Shown one piece after another: positions 9,525 to 17,638 of a DNA stretch of 61,977 nt (position 1 is the first letter of the stretch; every line of letters begins with the position of its first letter). Source of the stretch: Rhodospirillales bacterium. Its GTDB lineage: Bacteria; Pseudomonadota; Alphaproteobacteria; UBA8366; JADFVY01. The notes below the pieces were generated by a model. That model ran no database searches. It saw only the letters and a program-made list of their open reading frames with translations, and was not told the origin of the DNA. The translations under genes were made by a program, and so were the position numbers. The stretch is taken from the NCBI GenBank assembly GCA_020356105.1, contig CP070634.1:2949677-3011653 (forward strand). The letters are read 5' to 3'.

Positions 9525-11285
9525 TCAGTCTGTTGCCACGTGTGATACGTCCTTGTTGGGCGAATAGATGTCAAGGATGTTCCAGTGGCCGCTGGTTGGC
9601 GTGGGGTTGTTGACCATCGCGACATCGATCACCGTCGGCCGGCCCGAGGCGATGGCCGCTTCCAGGGCCGGCTTGAATTCGGCCGCTGACCGGACCCGAA
9701 TGCCATTTACACCATAGGCCTTCGCGATATCGGCATAGCAGGGCATGAATTCCTCGCCGTCCTTTGGGAATGTGGTGCCATACGTCAGACCGTAATGTGC
9801 CTTCTGCAGACCGGCGATGGTACCGAAGGCATTGTTGTTCATGACCACCCAGATGACCGCCAGATTCTCCTCCGCGGCGGTGGCCAACATGGCCGGGTTC
9901 TGCCCGAATCCGCCATCGCCGACCATGGAAATGACCACCCTGTCGGGACAGGCGAGCTTGACGCCGAGGGCGGCCGGCGGGCCGAACCCCATGGTCGCGT
10001 AGCCGCCCGGCGTCAGAACCGTGCCCGGCGTGTAGATCGGGAACTGTTGGCCAACCCCGTTCTTGTTCCAGCCGACGTCGGTGGTCAGGTAGGCGTCCCG
10101 CGGCATGGCGGCGCGGATGTCGGCAAGAATTCGCTCCGGCATCATGGGAAAGGCGTCGGACGTTTCCATCTCCCGGTTGGAAGCCTTGAAATCTTCCCGG
10201 TAGGCCGCGATCTCGGCCGCCAGGCCGGGTTTCTTCAGGCCGTCCGGATAAAGCTCGCGGGCAGCCTTCAACATCGCTTTCAAGGCCTGCTTCAGGTCGG
10301 CCACGACGCCCAGTTCGGTTGGGAAGTTGCGGCCGATCTCCGAGGGTTCGATGTCGATGTGGATGAGCTTGCTGGGCGGGAAACTGAACGTGTATTCGGC
10401 ATACCAGGATGAGCAATCCGCCTCTTTGAAGCGGGTCCCCAGTCCCAGAATCCAGTCAGCCTGCAGGCATTTGTCGTTGATGAACTTGGTCCCCCAGAAG
10501 CCGGTCATGCCGAGCGTGAATGGATGGTCGTCGCGCAGCATCCCCTTGCCCATCAGGCTGTGCGCGACCGGGATATTCAGATGGTCGACGAACTGCTCCA
10601 GCTCCTCGGTTGCCCCGGCAAGTGCAACCCCTCCGCCGACATACAGCAGCGGGGTCTTCGCCTCGGCAAGAGTCCGCACGATCCGCGCCGCCGTTTCCGC
10701 ATCGAGGGCGGGTCTGGTCAGAGACTTGGTGTTTTGGCGCAGGCGATCGAACAGACGCGTTTCGATCTGGGCCGAGAAGATATCCATCGGCACGTCGACG
10801 AGCACCGGGCCGGGTTGACCGTTTTCGGCCAGGGCGAACGCCTTCTCGATGATTTCGGGAAAAAGTTCGGGGGTGTCCACGCGCCAGGCACGCTTCACGA
10901 ACGGCCGATAAATTTCGTACTGCGATGCGTCCGCATGCAGGTTCACCTCCTGGTGCGGGTGCTTGCCGTAATAATGGGTGGGCACGTCCCCGGCGATGAC
11001 CACCACGGGAATGCAGTCGAGGGCGGCGTTCGCGACGCCGGTCGCCGCGTTGGTAAGCCCCGGGCTCAGATGGGTGAGCAGGACGGATGGCTTGCCGGTG
11101 GCGCGGGCATAGCCGTCGGCCGCGTGGGCCGCGATCTGCTCGTGCCGGACGTTGACGAAATGGATCTTGCTGTTCGCCATGGCGGACAGCACCGCAATAT
11201 TGGTGTGTCCGCACAGTCCGAAGACGTGCCGGACGTCCCGCTCCTCCAGGTAGCGGATCAGGAGATTTGAAACCAGGTCTTTCAT
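9525..11285 (-). CDS. Thiamine-pyrophosphate-dependent enzyme, acetolactate-synthase-like
   Basis: The 586 residues have the three-domain layout of the acetohydroxyacid synthase/decarboxylase superfamily: PYR domain with the catalytic glutamate in VRHEQ (about residue 49), a central domain, and the PP domain with GDGGFGQ followed after ~28 residues by NNNAFGTI, the TPP-Mg motif. The ATG at 11285 follows a GGAGG site. The substrate is not evident; it does not match the sulfoacetaldehyde acetyltransferase or oxalyl-CoA decarboxylase patterns I know. The gene just upstream encodes an acylating aldehyde dehydrogenase, so decarboxylation of a 2-oxoacid to an aldehyde that is then converted to an acyl-CoA is a reasonable inference. 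Confidence 0.88.
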   Translation of the reverse strand: MKDLVSNLLIRYLEERDVRHVFGLCGHTNIAVLSAMANSKIHFVNVRHEQIAAHAADGYARATGKPSVLLTHLSPGLTNAATGVANAALDCIPVVVIAGDVPTHYYGKHPHQEVNLHADASQYEIYRPFVKRAWRVDTPELFPEIIEKAFALAENGQPGPVLVDVPMDIFSAQIETRLFDRLRQNTKSLTRPALDAETAARIVRTLAEAKTPLLYVGGGVALAGATEELEQFVDHLNIPVAHSLMGKGMLRDDHPFTLGMTGFWGTKFINDKCLQADWILGLGTRFKEADCSSWYAEYTFSFPPSKLIHIDIEPSEIGRNFPTELGVVADLKQALKAMLKAARELYPDGLKKPGLAAEIAAYREDFKASNREMETSDAFPMMPERILADIRAAMPRDAYLTTDVGWNKNGVGQQFPIYTPGTVLTPGGYATMGFGPPAALGVKLACPDRVVISMVGDGGFGQNPAMLATAAEENLAVIWVVMNNNAFGTIAGLQKAHYGLTYGTTFPKDGEEFMPCYADIAKAYGVNGIRVRSAAEFKPALEAAIASGRPTVIDVAMVNNPTPTSGHWNILDIYSPNKDVSHVATD

Positions 11286-11370
11286 CGACGCCTCCGGTCG
11301 GGCTCCTCCCCCGAAGAAGGACCGCGGGAGAGGCTCACCCCCTTCCCCCGACCCCGGCTTGCAGGGCGGC

Positions 11371-12777
11371 TCAAAGGGTTTCGGTATTGTAGAACTCGCC
11401 GAACAACTCCTCCTCGCTCGGCCGGTCCTCGGGTATGGGTCGGCTGACCCAGGTTACGTTCATATAGTGCTTCAGGTGCACGTTCTCGTTGGTGATGTTG
11501 CCGCCCCATATACCGCAGCCCAGGCTCGAGGTCATCGGCATGCCGTTGTTGAACGCGCCGGCATTGGCCTTCGACTGCGGCTGGCGCACCATCATTCGGC
11601 TTACCGGCGCGACCCGGGCGAGCGCGTCGATATGGTCGTCGTCGAACGAGAAGATTCCGCAGGAATGGCCCTTGCCACCCACCTCGTAGATGTCCTGGAC
11701 CATCCGCAACGCCTGCTCGAATCCCTCGTAGCGGTAAACGGCCAGAACGACGCACAATTTCTCGCTCGAGAACTTGTGCTCCGGGCCGATCTCCTGCTGC
11801 CGCACGATCAGGAACTTGCGATCCTCGGGGATGGTGAAGCCAGCCATCTCGGCGATCTTTTGTGCCGCGACCGCCACCGTCTTGATGGTGCGGTGTCCTG
11901 CATCGTCCCACAGCGCCTTCTCGAGCAGAGCTTTCTCGGCGTCGTCGCAAAGGTAGCCGCCCTCGACCTGGAGCTGGTCGATCATTGCGTCATAGAGGCG
12001 TGCGTCCACCAGCATGTTGCCGTCGGCGGAGCATCCGGATCCGTAATCCGAGGTCTTGCTGATCCGCGTGTTCCGCGCCGCCTCGGCCACGTCCGCCGTC
12101 TCGTCGATGACGATGGTGGAATTGCCGGCGCCCACCCCATACGCCGGCTTGCCCGAGCTGTAGGCCGCCTCGACCATGATCTTGCCGCCCGTCGCCATGG
12201 TCAGATCGCAGATCGACATCAGCTCTTGGGTGAGCGGGATGCTCGGCCGCTCCACGCATTGCAGAAGATCCTCCGGCGCACCCAGCTTCTTCAAGGTCTC
12301 GCGCATGACCCGAACGGTCTCGCAGGTCGTCTTCCTGGAGCGCGGATGGGGTGAGAAGATGACCGCATCACGGCATTTCAGGGCATAGATCGCCGTCACC
12401 GGCGGGGTAAGGGCCGGATTCGTGGTGGGAATGAGTGAGGCGATGACGCCGGCCGGCTTGGCGTATTTCACGAGTCCCTTGACCGGATCCTCCTCGATGA
12501 CGCCGATGCTCTTCTGGCGCAGCGCGTCGCGCAGCACGCCCATAATCTTGAATCGTTTGCCCGGCCGTCCGTCGCGGTCACCGAGACCGCTTTCGTCGAC
12601 GCCCATCTGGGCCAGGCGGGTGAACGTCGTATCGTTGGAAGTGGCCCAACCGATGGCACGGCAAATGCGGTCCACCTGCCCCTGGTCGTAATCGCTGACC
12701 GCCTCCATCGCCGCCCGCGCGCGGGCGAGCAACTCCTGAGCAACCTGCCGTTCCTCGGCGGTGATTTCGCGGGCCAT
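11371..12777 (-). CDS. CoA-acylating aldehyde dehydrogenase, SauS-like
   Basis: A 468-residue aldehyde dehydrogenase of the CoA-acylating branch, related to sulfoacetaldehyde dehydrogenase and the AdhE N-domain. Features are GVIASLIPTTNPALTP (cofactor region), YGVGAGNSTIVIDETAD and the catalytic cysteine in SKTSDYGSGCSADGN (about residue 249). The frame is open further upstream, and an ATG at 12798 forms an ATGA overlap with the preceding gene. However, a perfect AAGGAGG lies just ahead of the ATG at 12777, which is taken as the start. Expected reaction: aldehyde + CoA + NAD(P)+ to acyl-CoA. The actual aldehyde is unknown. Confidence 0.85.
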   Translation of the reverse strand: MAREITAEERQVAQELLARARAAMEAVSDYDQGQVDRICRAIGWATSNDTTFTRLAQMGVDESGLGDRDGRPGKRFKIMGVLRDALRQKSIGVIEEDPVKGLVKYAKPAGVIASLIPTTNPALTPPVTAIYALKCRDAVIFSPHPRSRKTTCETVRVMRETLKKLGAPEDLLQCVERPSIPLTQELMSICDLTMATGGKIMVEAAYSSGKPAYGVGAGNSTIVIDETADVAEAARNTRISKTSDYGSGCSADGNMLVDARLYDAMIDQLQVEGGYLCDDAEKALLEKALWDDAGHRTIKTVAVAAQKIAEMAGFTIPEDRKFLIVRQQEIGPEHKFSSEKLCVVLAVYRYEGFEQALRMVQDIYEVGGKGHSCGIFSFDDDHIDALARVAPVSRMMVRQPQSKANAGAFNNGMPMTSSLGCGIWGGNITNENVHLKHYMNVTWVSRPIPEDRPSEEELFGEFYNTETL

Positions 12778-12794
12778 CCTGGCCTCCTTGAGCT

Positions 12795-13646
12795 TCATGC
12801 TATGTACCTTTGTGCCGGTGTTTCGGGAAAGGAATGCGGTTCCAGGCACCGCCTTGCCGCCTCCAAGCATCGGCGCGCATGCCCCTCGTATCCCAACTCC
12901 TCGACGCGTTTCAGATTGGGCAGCTCGATCGAACAGGTAACGGGTGGCAGCCGCCCAAGGAGTGCCTCGAAATCGACGCATCCTTCGCCCGGGTATAGCC
13001 GGGCATCGCGTGCAATATGGATCATATCGTCGCGCTCTGAGGGAATTTCTCCGGGAGCGTCGGCGATATGTATGAAGTGCCACCATTCGCGGGGCAGCGA
13101 ATCCAGCTCGCCCGGATCAAGCTGCGAGAAGTGGGTGTAGATGGTATCGATCAGGATCCCTGCATTGGGGCGATCGGCCGTGCGAACGATGTCAGCCGCC
13201 TCCCGAAGGTTGGTCAGGCGGGAAAACGTCGGGAATTCGAGATCGACCGTCAGGCCGAACGGCGCCGCCAGATCGCAGATCTCCGCAAAGCGCTCGACAA
13301 TGAAATCCCGGTCCGTGCCATCCGTGGTCCAGGCGCTCGAGATCAGATGGCGTGCCCCCAGCTCGGCGGCCACCTCCATGGCCGGCACGTAGCTCTTCGG
13401 ATCACGGTCGGCAACGATGCGCGCCAATTCGACATCATGGAGCTCGATCCCCGTTGCGTCGAGTGCCGCTCTCGTCGCGCGCATCATCGCCTTGTCCTGC
13501 GCCGGGCAGGCGCATTCGCCAGCGACGCCCATGGGAATCAGCCGCAGGCTTACGAAGTCATAGCCGGCGCGTGCCGCGATATAGGTGAGTTCCGGTGCGG
13601 AAGCGCCGATCAGGGTGAGGTGTGCCAATGAAAATTGGTAGCTCAT
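12795..13646 (-). CDS. Sugar phosphate isomerase/epimerase-type TIM-barrel protein
   Basis: A 283-residue xylose-isomerase-like TIM barrel (AP_endonuc_2 fold). The four usual metal ligands appear intact: Glu in TVDLEF (~137), Asp in ILIDTIYTH (~167), His in FIHIADAPG (~193) and Glu in CSIELPN (~241). This family includes 3-dehydroshikimate dehydratases, hydroxypyruvate isomerases and epimerases. Because the QuiC1-like protein of the same locus lacks one metal ligand, this gene is a candidate for the working dehydroshikimate dehydratase, but that is inference. It sits downstream of the HMGL-like gene, and its stop overlaps a possible start of the aldehyde dehydrogenase. Confidence 0.82.
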   Translation of the reverse strand: MSYQFSLAHLTLIGASAPELTYIAARAGYDFVSLRLIPMGVAGECACPAQDKAMMRATRAALDATGIELHDVELARIVADRDPKSYVPAMEVAAELGARHLISSAWTTDGTDRDFIVERFAEICDLAAPFGLTVDLEFPTFSRLTNLREAADIVRTADRPNAGILIDTIYTHFSQLDPGELDSLPREWWHFIHIADAPGEIPSERDDMIHIARDARLYPGEGCVDFEALLGRLPPVTCSIELPNLKRVEELGYEGHARRCLEAARRCLEPHSFPETPAQRYIA

Positions 13647-13693
13647 GTGCAGAGTCTCCGACTATTCCGTTGCATCCCCTCGCCCGCCGCTCG

Positions 13694-14599
13694 TCATGCC
13701 GCCGAGACGACACGAGCCATCCGGCTTGGCAAGCTGCGCTGGAGCGTCTCCTCCATCTCAAGGGCAAGCCCGGCCAGCGCCTTCCAATCGATTCCCGTTT
13801 CGACACCCAGCTCACCCAGCGCATAGGCCGCATCCTCGGTTGCGATGTTGCCGGCGGCGCCGGGCACGAACGGGCACCCTCCCAGCCCGGCAAGGGCTGC
13901 ATCGAAGATCGCGACCCCCGCTTGCAATCCCGCGATCATGTTTGCAAGGCCCAGCCCGCGGGTATCGTGCAGGTGCAGCGAGATGGCGACGGCGGGATCG
14001 ATCACCTTGCGGACCGCGCTCACGGCTTCGATGACGGACCTGGGGTTGCCCAGGCCCGCAGTGTCGGCGATGTTGATTTCCCTGACCCCGAGCGAACTGT
14101 AGAGGCTTGCGATCTCGCAAACCCGTGAAATGGGGACTTCGCCACCGTACCCGCAGCCGAGCGCCGACTGGATGCCGGCGCGCACCGCAATGCCTTCGGC
14201 CACCGCCCGTTCAATCATCGGGACGATATTGCCTTTCGCCTCCTCCAGCGTGCGGTTGGTGTTCTTGAGGCTGTGCTCCTCGCTTGCCGAAATCGACATG
14301 CTGAGGTGCTTCACGCCGGCGGCGACGGCCCGGTCCAGGCCGTGACCGTTCAGCACCAGCGCGGTGTAGGTGACACCAGGAGCCGGATCCAGCCGCGCAA
14401 ACAGCTCGTCCGTATTGGCCATCTGCGGCACCCATTTGGGATGCACGAAGGACCCTGCCTGGATGCGGCGCACACCGCAGGCTTCGAGGCCGCGGATAAA
14501 GTGAAGCTTTTCCTCGACCGAAAATGCGCGCTGTTCGATCTGAAGACCGTCCCTCAAGGACTCGTCCTCGATCAGGACCGTGTCGACCAAATCGTACAT
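13694..14599 (-). CDS. Hydroxymethylglutaryl-CoA lyase-like aldol lyase
   Basis: HMG-CoA-lyase-family enzymes cleave 3-hydroxy-3-methyl-acyl-CoAs to acetyl-CoA plus a keto acid, using a divalent metal. The 301 residues show the substrate/metal site SLRDGLQ, the metal histidines in SLHLHDTRGLGLANM and the signature cysteine loop GLGGCPFVPGAAGNIATED. The frame extends upstream to 14689, but ATG 14599 with a GAGAGG site gives the canonical start. It heads the minus-strand operon and is transcribed divergently from the LysR gene, which probably controls it. Confidence 0.88.
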   Translation of the reverse strand: MYDLVDTVLIEDESLRDGLQIEQRAFSVEEKLHFIRGLEACGVRRIQAGSFVHPKWVPQMANTDELFARLDPAPGVTYTALVLNGHGLDRAVAAGVKHLSMSISASEEHSLKNTNRTLEEAKGNIVPMIERAVAEGIAVRAGIQSALGCGYGGEVPISRVCEIASLYSSLGVREINIADTAGLGNPRSVIEAVSAVRKVIDPAVAISLHLHDTRGLGLANMIAGLQAGVAIFDAALAGLGGCPFVPGAAGNIATEDAAYALGELGVETGIDWKALAGLALEMEETLQRSLPSRMARVVSAA

Positions 14600-14677
14600 G
14601 GATGACCTCTCCGGCGAATCGCTCGTTCTGGCGACCATTGTTTGCGATTCTCCGCATTTCATATGGCGCCGAACAGA

Positions 14678-14729
14678 CTGTAACATCAATTACAGATATT
14701 GCTCATTTAGCAAACATGATGTTAATTAA
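14678..14729. promoter_or_regulatory. Candidate LysR operator region
   Basis: This AT-rich stretch between the divergent HMGL-like and LysR genes holds an inverted repeat CTGTAACATCAATTACAG (14678-14695, 6-base arms), a second short palindrome AACATGATGTT (14713-14723) and TTAATTAA (14722-14729). Two adjacent dyads between a LysR gene and its divergent target are the usual layout of recognition and activation sites. Confidence 0.55.
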
Positions 14730-14758
14730 GTTCCCCGCGTCGGCGAGGACTTTCGCAC

Positions 14759-15667
14759 GTGTTGACTCTGCGGCAGATCGAAGTGATCCGCGCCATCATG
14801 GTGGCCGGCACCGTCAACGGAGCGGCCGAGTTGCTCAACGTGTCCGCCCCCGGAATCAGCCGGGTGATGAAGCATGCGGAGAACCAGTTGGGCATCCGCC
14901 TGTTCGCCCGCCGTCGCGGACGATTCATACCGACGCGCGAGGCACAGAGCATTTTCGGCCAGCTCAACGCCGTCTTCCAGAAGGTCGAGGATCTCCAGTA
15001 CGCCATCGACGAGTTGAAAAAGGGTGTCTCGGCCGTCTTCTCATTCGGTTCCGTGCCCAGTATTTCGCAATACATCTTGCCCCGGGCGGTAAGGCGGCTG
15101 CGCGGGAAATTCCCGGACCTGAGAATGGAGATCAACGTCCTCAAGATCGAGGAAGCGATCAATTACGTGTTGCTCAAGAAGGGTGAGTTGGTGGCCATGA
15201 GCTACAAGGTCGACCACCCGGGGCTGATGTCCCATCCGCTGGCCGTGGGAAGCCTGGTCGCCATTGTGCCGGCCGGTCACGAATTATCGCAAAGCAGGGA
15301 GGTATCGCCTGAAACACTGGCGGATTATCCGTTGATCGGCATCGATCCGAACGACCCGTACGGCCGCATTATGGCCTCGGTCTTCCTTGAGCGCGGTCTG
15401 GACTACCAGTTGACGATCCAGGCCCGCTTCGCGCAGACCGTATACGCCCTTGTGCGCCAAGGGCTGGGCGTCGCCCTCATCGACGAATTTTCGGTATGCG
15501 GCCGCGATCTTCCCGGTGTGGTACGACTGCCGGTTACCGGGCCTGCACCGTTCCGGACCTACGCCGTCGTCAGCGCCGACGAACCTCTTTCGATCTTCGC
15601 CGAGGACCTGATCGACTATCTCAGATCGGAGATGTATGAAGCGGTGCAAAACCGGCCGTGGATGTGA
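14759..15667 (+). CDS. LysR-family transcriptional regulator
   Basis: The 302-residue protein has the N-terminal winged helix-turn-helix (LRQIEVIRAIMVAGTVNGAAELLNVSAPGISRVMKHAE) and a periplasmic-binding-like effector domain from about residue 90. The start is GTG 14759; TTG 14762 is an alternative. LysR regulators usually bind the intergenic region they share with a divergent operon, here the HMGL-ALDH-TPP operon, and the quiC1-like gene follows on the same strand. The inducer is unknown; an aromatic or hydroaromatic acid from the pathway is likely. Confidence 0.9.
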   Translation: MLTLRQIEVIRAIMVAGTVNGAAELLNVSAPGISRVMKHAENQLGIRLFARRRGRFIPTREAQSIFGQLNAVFQKVEDLQYAIDELKKGVSAVFSFGSVPSISQYILPRAVRRLRGKFPDLRMEINVLKIEEAINYVLLKKGELVAMSYKVDHPGLMSHPLAVGSLVAIVPAGHELSQSREVSPETLADYPLIGIDPNDPYGRIMASVFLERGLDYQLTIQARFAQTVYALVRQGLGVALIDEFSVCGRDLPGVVRLPVTGPAPFRTYAVVSADEPLSIFAEDLIDYLRSEMYEAVQNRPWM

Positions 15668-15749
15668 GTGGATTCGGCCGGAGAGCGACCAAGACCGTTT
15701 TCGTATTGCCACGCTTGTGGCTACACTCGTTTCTTTTGGGAGACATGAC

Positions 15750-17618
15750 ATGAAGCGCGGAATTTCGTCGCTCTCCTTTTCCGGCCCACTGCCAGACAAG
15801 ATCGAGGCCGCGGCGGGAGCTGGTTACGATGGCATCGAGATCTTCCGCGAAGACCTGGTTTATTGCGATGCCACGCCCGCCGAGGTGGCCCGCTTCGTGA
15901 CCGACTCCGGCCTCGAGGTCCTCAGCCTCCAATCCCTGCGGGATTTCGAGGCGTCGCCAAAGAAGAACTGGGACTGGAATGTCAAGCGCGCGGAGCGGTT
16001 TCTCGACCTGGCGGTTGAGGTCGGAGCGCCGCTGCTGGTTGTCTGTGCGAATACGCGTGCCGACACCGTGGACGACCCGGATCGCGCGGCGGCCGAGCTG
16101 GCGTTGCTCGCCGATATGGCGGCGGAACGAGGCCTGCGCGTCGGCTACGAGGCGTTGGCCACCAGCGCGGTCGTGCGCAGTTATGTCGACGCCTGGCGGA
16201 TCGTCGAGAAGGCCGACCGGCCGAATCTGGGACTCGTCATCGGCGTTGTGCACACCCTCGCCCTTGACGGTGATTTCACCGCCCTGGAAGCGATCGATCC
16301 GAAGCGAATCTTCCTGATCCATCTTGCCGACGCGCCCGCCGCCAAGATGGACGTCCGGCTGCTCGCCCGGCATTTCCGGCTCTTGCCGGGACAGGGAGAC
16401 CTGCCGGTATCCGACGTGTTCGCCACCCTGAAGGCGGTCGGTTACGACGGACCCGTTTCGATGGAAATCTTCAACGACCAGCTGCGGGCCATGTCCGCAA
16501 AAACGATCGCCGGCGATGGTATCCGCGCCTTTCGCCTGCTGGAAGAGGCGACAAACGCCGAAGCGGCGCCGCACCCGTCGGTCCTGGATATCGGCTTCAT
16601 CGAATTCGCCACCAGCCCGAAGGAGGCGGACAAGCTGACGCGCATCCTGACTGCCATGGGCTTTGTCCTGACACATCGCCACAAGTCGAAGAACGTATCT
16701 CTCTACCGGCAAGGCGAGATCAACCTGGTGGTCAACCAGGAACCGAGCGGGCCCGCACATTCCTATTATTTGATGCACGGGCTCTCGGTCTTTGCCGTCG
16801 GTTTCCGCATCGACAACCTGCCGGCGATGATCGAGCGGACCCGCCTGCATCTTGGGGGTACGGTGTCACATCTGGCCAATCCCGGAGAACTGGATATCCC
16901 GGCAGTGCGGGGACTCGGCGGGAGCATGGTCTTCTTCCTCGACGGCCGGGCCGGCGCGCCGGCATTCCATGAGGTGGATTTCGAGGAAGTGGCGGAGCCG
17001 GCATCGGCCGATGGAATGGGGCTGCTGATGGTCGACCACTATTCCCAGGCCATCGCACCCACCGATTTCCTGACAGACCTCTTGTTCTACCGTGCCCTGT
17101 TCAGCTTCAGGACCGACGAACAGGTCGACATCATCGACCCGCACGGCACCGTGCGCAGTCGAAGCCTTTCGAACGGCAACGGGCGCATCCGCATGTCGCT
17201 CAACTCTTCGATCGGCCCGAGCACGATGACCCAGCGCTTCCTGGACCAGAGCGTGCGTGCCGCCTACCAGCATTTTGCCTTCAGCTGCGCCGACATCTTT
17301 GCTTACGCGAAAGACCTGGACCCCGACCTGCTGCTGCAGGTGCCGGGCAATTACTACGACGATCTGCTGCTGCGCTTCGATCTTGAGCCCCGACAAATCG
17401 AGTCGATGCGAAAGCACAATATCCTTTACGACCAGGACGGCGAAGGCCACCCGTACTTTCAGCTCTTCACCCGCGATATCAACGGACTGTTCCTCGAGGT
17501 GGTACAGCGCAACGGCTATTCGGGGTTCGGCGCCGCCAATGCACCGGTGCGCATCGCGGCCCAGACCCGGGACTACGAGGAAACGCAGAACCTGTTGTTC
17601 GAGTTGCGCAACGCCTGA
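15750..17618 (+). CDS. quiC1: QuiC1-like fusion: dehydroshikimate-dehydratase-like TIM barrel plus HPPD-like domain
   Basis: The 622-residue protein has the two-domain layout of QuiC1 3-dehydroshikimate dehydratases, which make protocatechuate from 3-dehydroshikimate. Residues ~1-265 are a sugar-isomerase TIM barrel; ~280-620 form a 4-hydroxyphenylpyruvate-dioxygenase-like (vicinal oxygen chelate) domain. In the barrel, Glu134 (VGYEALA) and Glu239 (SMEIFND) are kept and His191 takes another ligand place, but the usual aspartate is Gly165 (GLVIGVVHTL). The HPPD-like domain keeps a His-His-Glu triad (VDHYSQ ~430, YQHFAF ~508, FLEVVQR ~583). Start ATG 15750 has a GGGAG site. It may be inactive as a dehydratase or have changed chemistry. 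Confidence 0.88.
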   Translation: MKRGISSLSFSGPLPDKIEAAAGAGYDGIEIFREDLVYCDATPAEVARFVTDSGLEVLSLQSLRDFEASPKKNWDWNVKRAERFLDLAVEVGAPLLVVCANTRADTVDDPDRAAAELALLADMAAERGLRVGYEALATSAVVRSYVDAWRIVEKADRPNLGLVIGVVHTLALDGDFTALEAIDPKRIFLIHLADAPAAKMDVRLLARHFRLLPGQGDLPVSDVFATLKAVGYDGPVSMEIFNDQLRAMSAKTIAGDGIRAFRLLEEATNAEAAPHPSVLDIGFIEFATSPKEADKLTRILTAMGFVLTHRHKSKNVSLYRQGEINLVVNQEPSGPAHSYYLMHGLSVFAVGFRIDNLPAMIERTRLHLGGTVSHLANPGELDIPAVRGLGGSMVFFLDGRAGAPAFHEVDFEEVAEPASADGMGLLMVDHYSQAIAPTDFLTDLLFYRALFSFRTDEQVDIIDPHGTVRSRSLSNGNGRIRMSLNSSIGPSTMTQRFLDQSVRAAYQHFAFSCADIFAYAKDLDPDLLLQVPGNYYDDLLLRFDLEPRQIESMRKHNILYDQDGEGHPYFQLFTRDINGLFLEVVQRNGYSGFGAANAPVRIAAQTRDYEETQNLLFELRNA

Positions 17619-17638
17619 CACACGAGCGGGGATTTCAG

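Noticed and set aside
9525..11285. Sulfoacetaldehyde acetyltransferase (Xsc) or oxalyl-CoA decarboxylase identity for the TPP enzyme
   Set aside because: The N-terminal and active-site segments do not follow the Xsc or oxalyl-CoA decarboxylase patterns I know.
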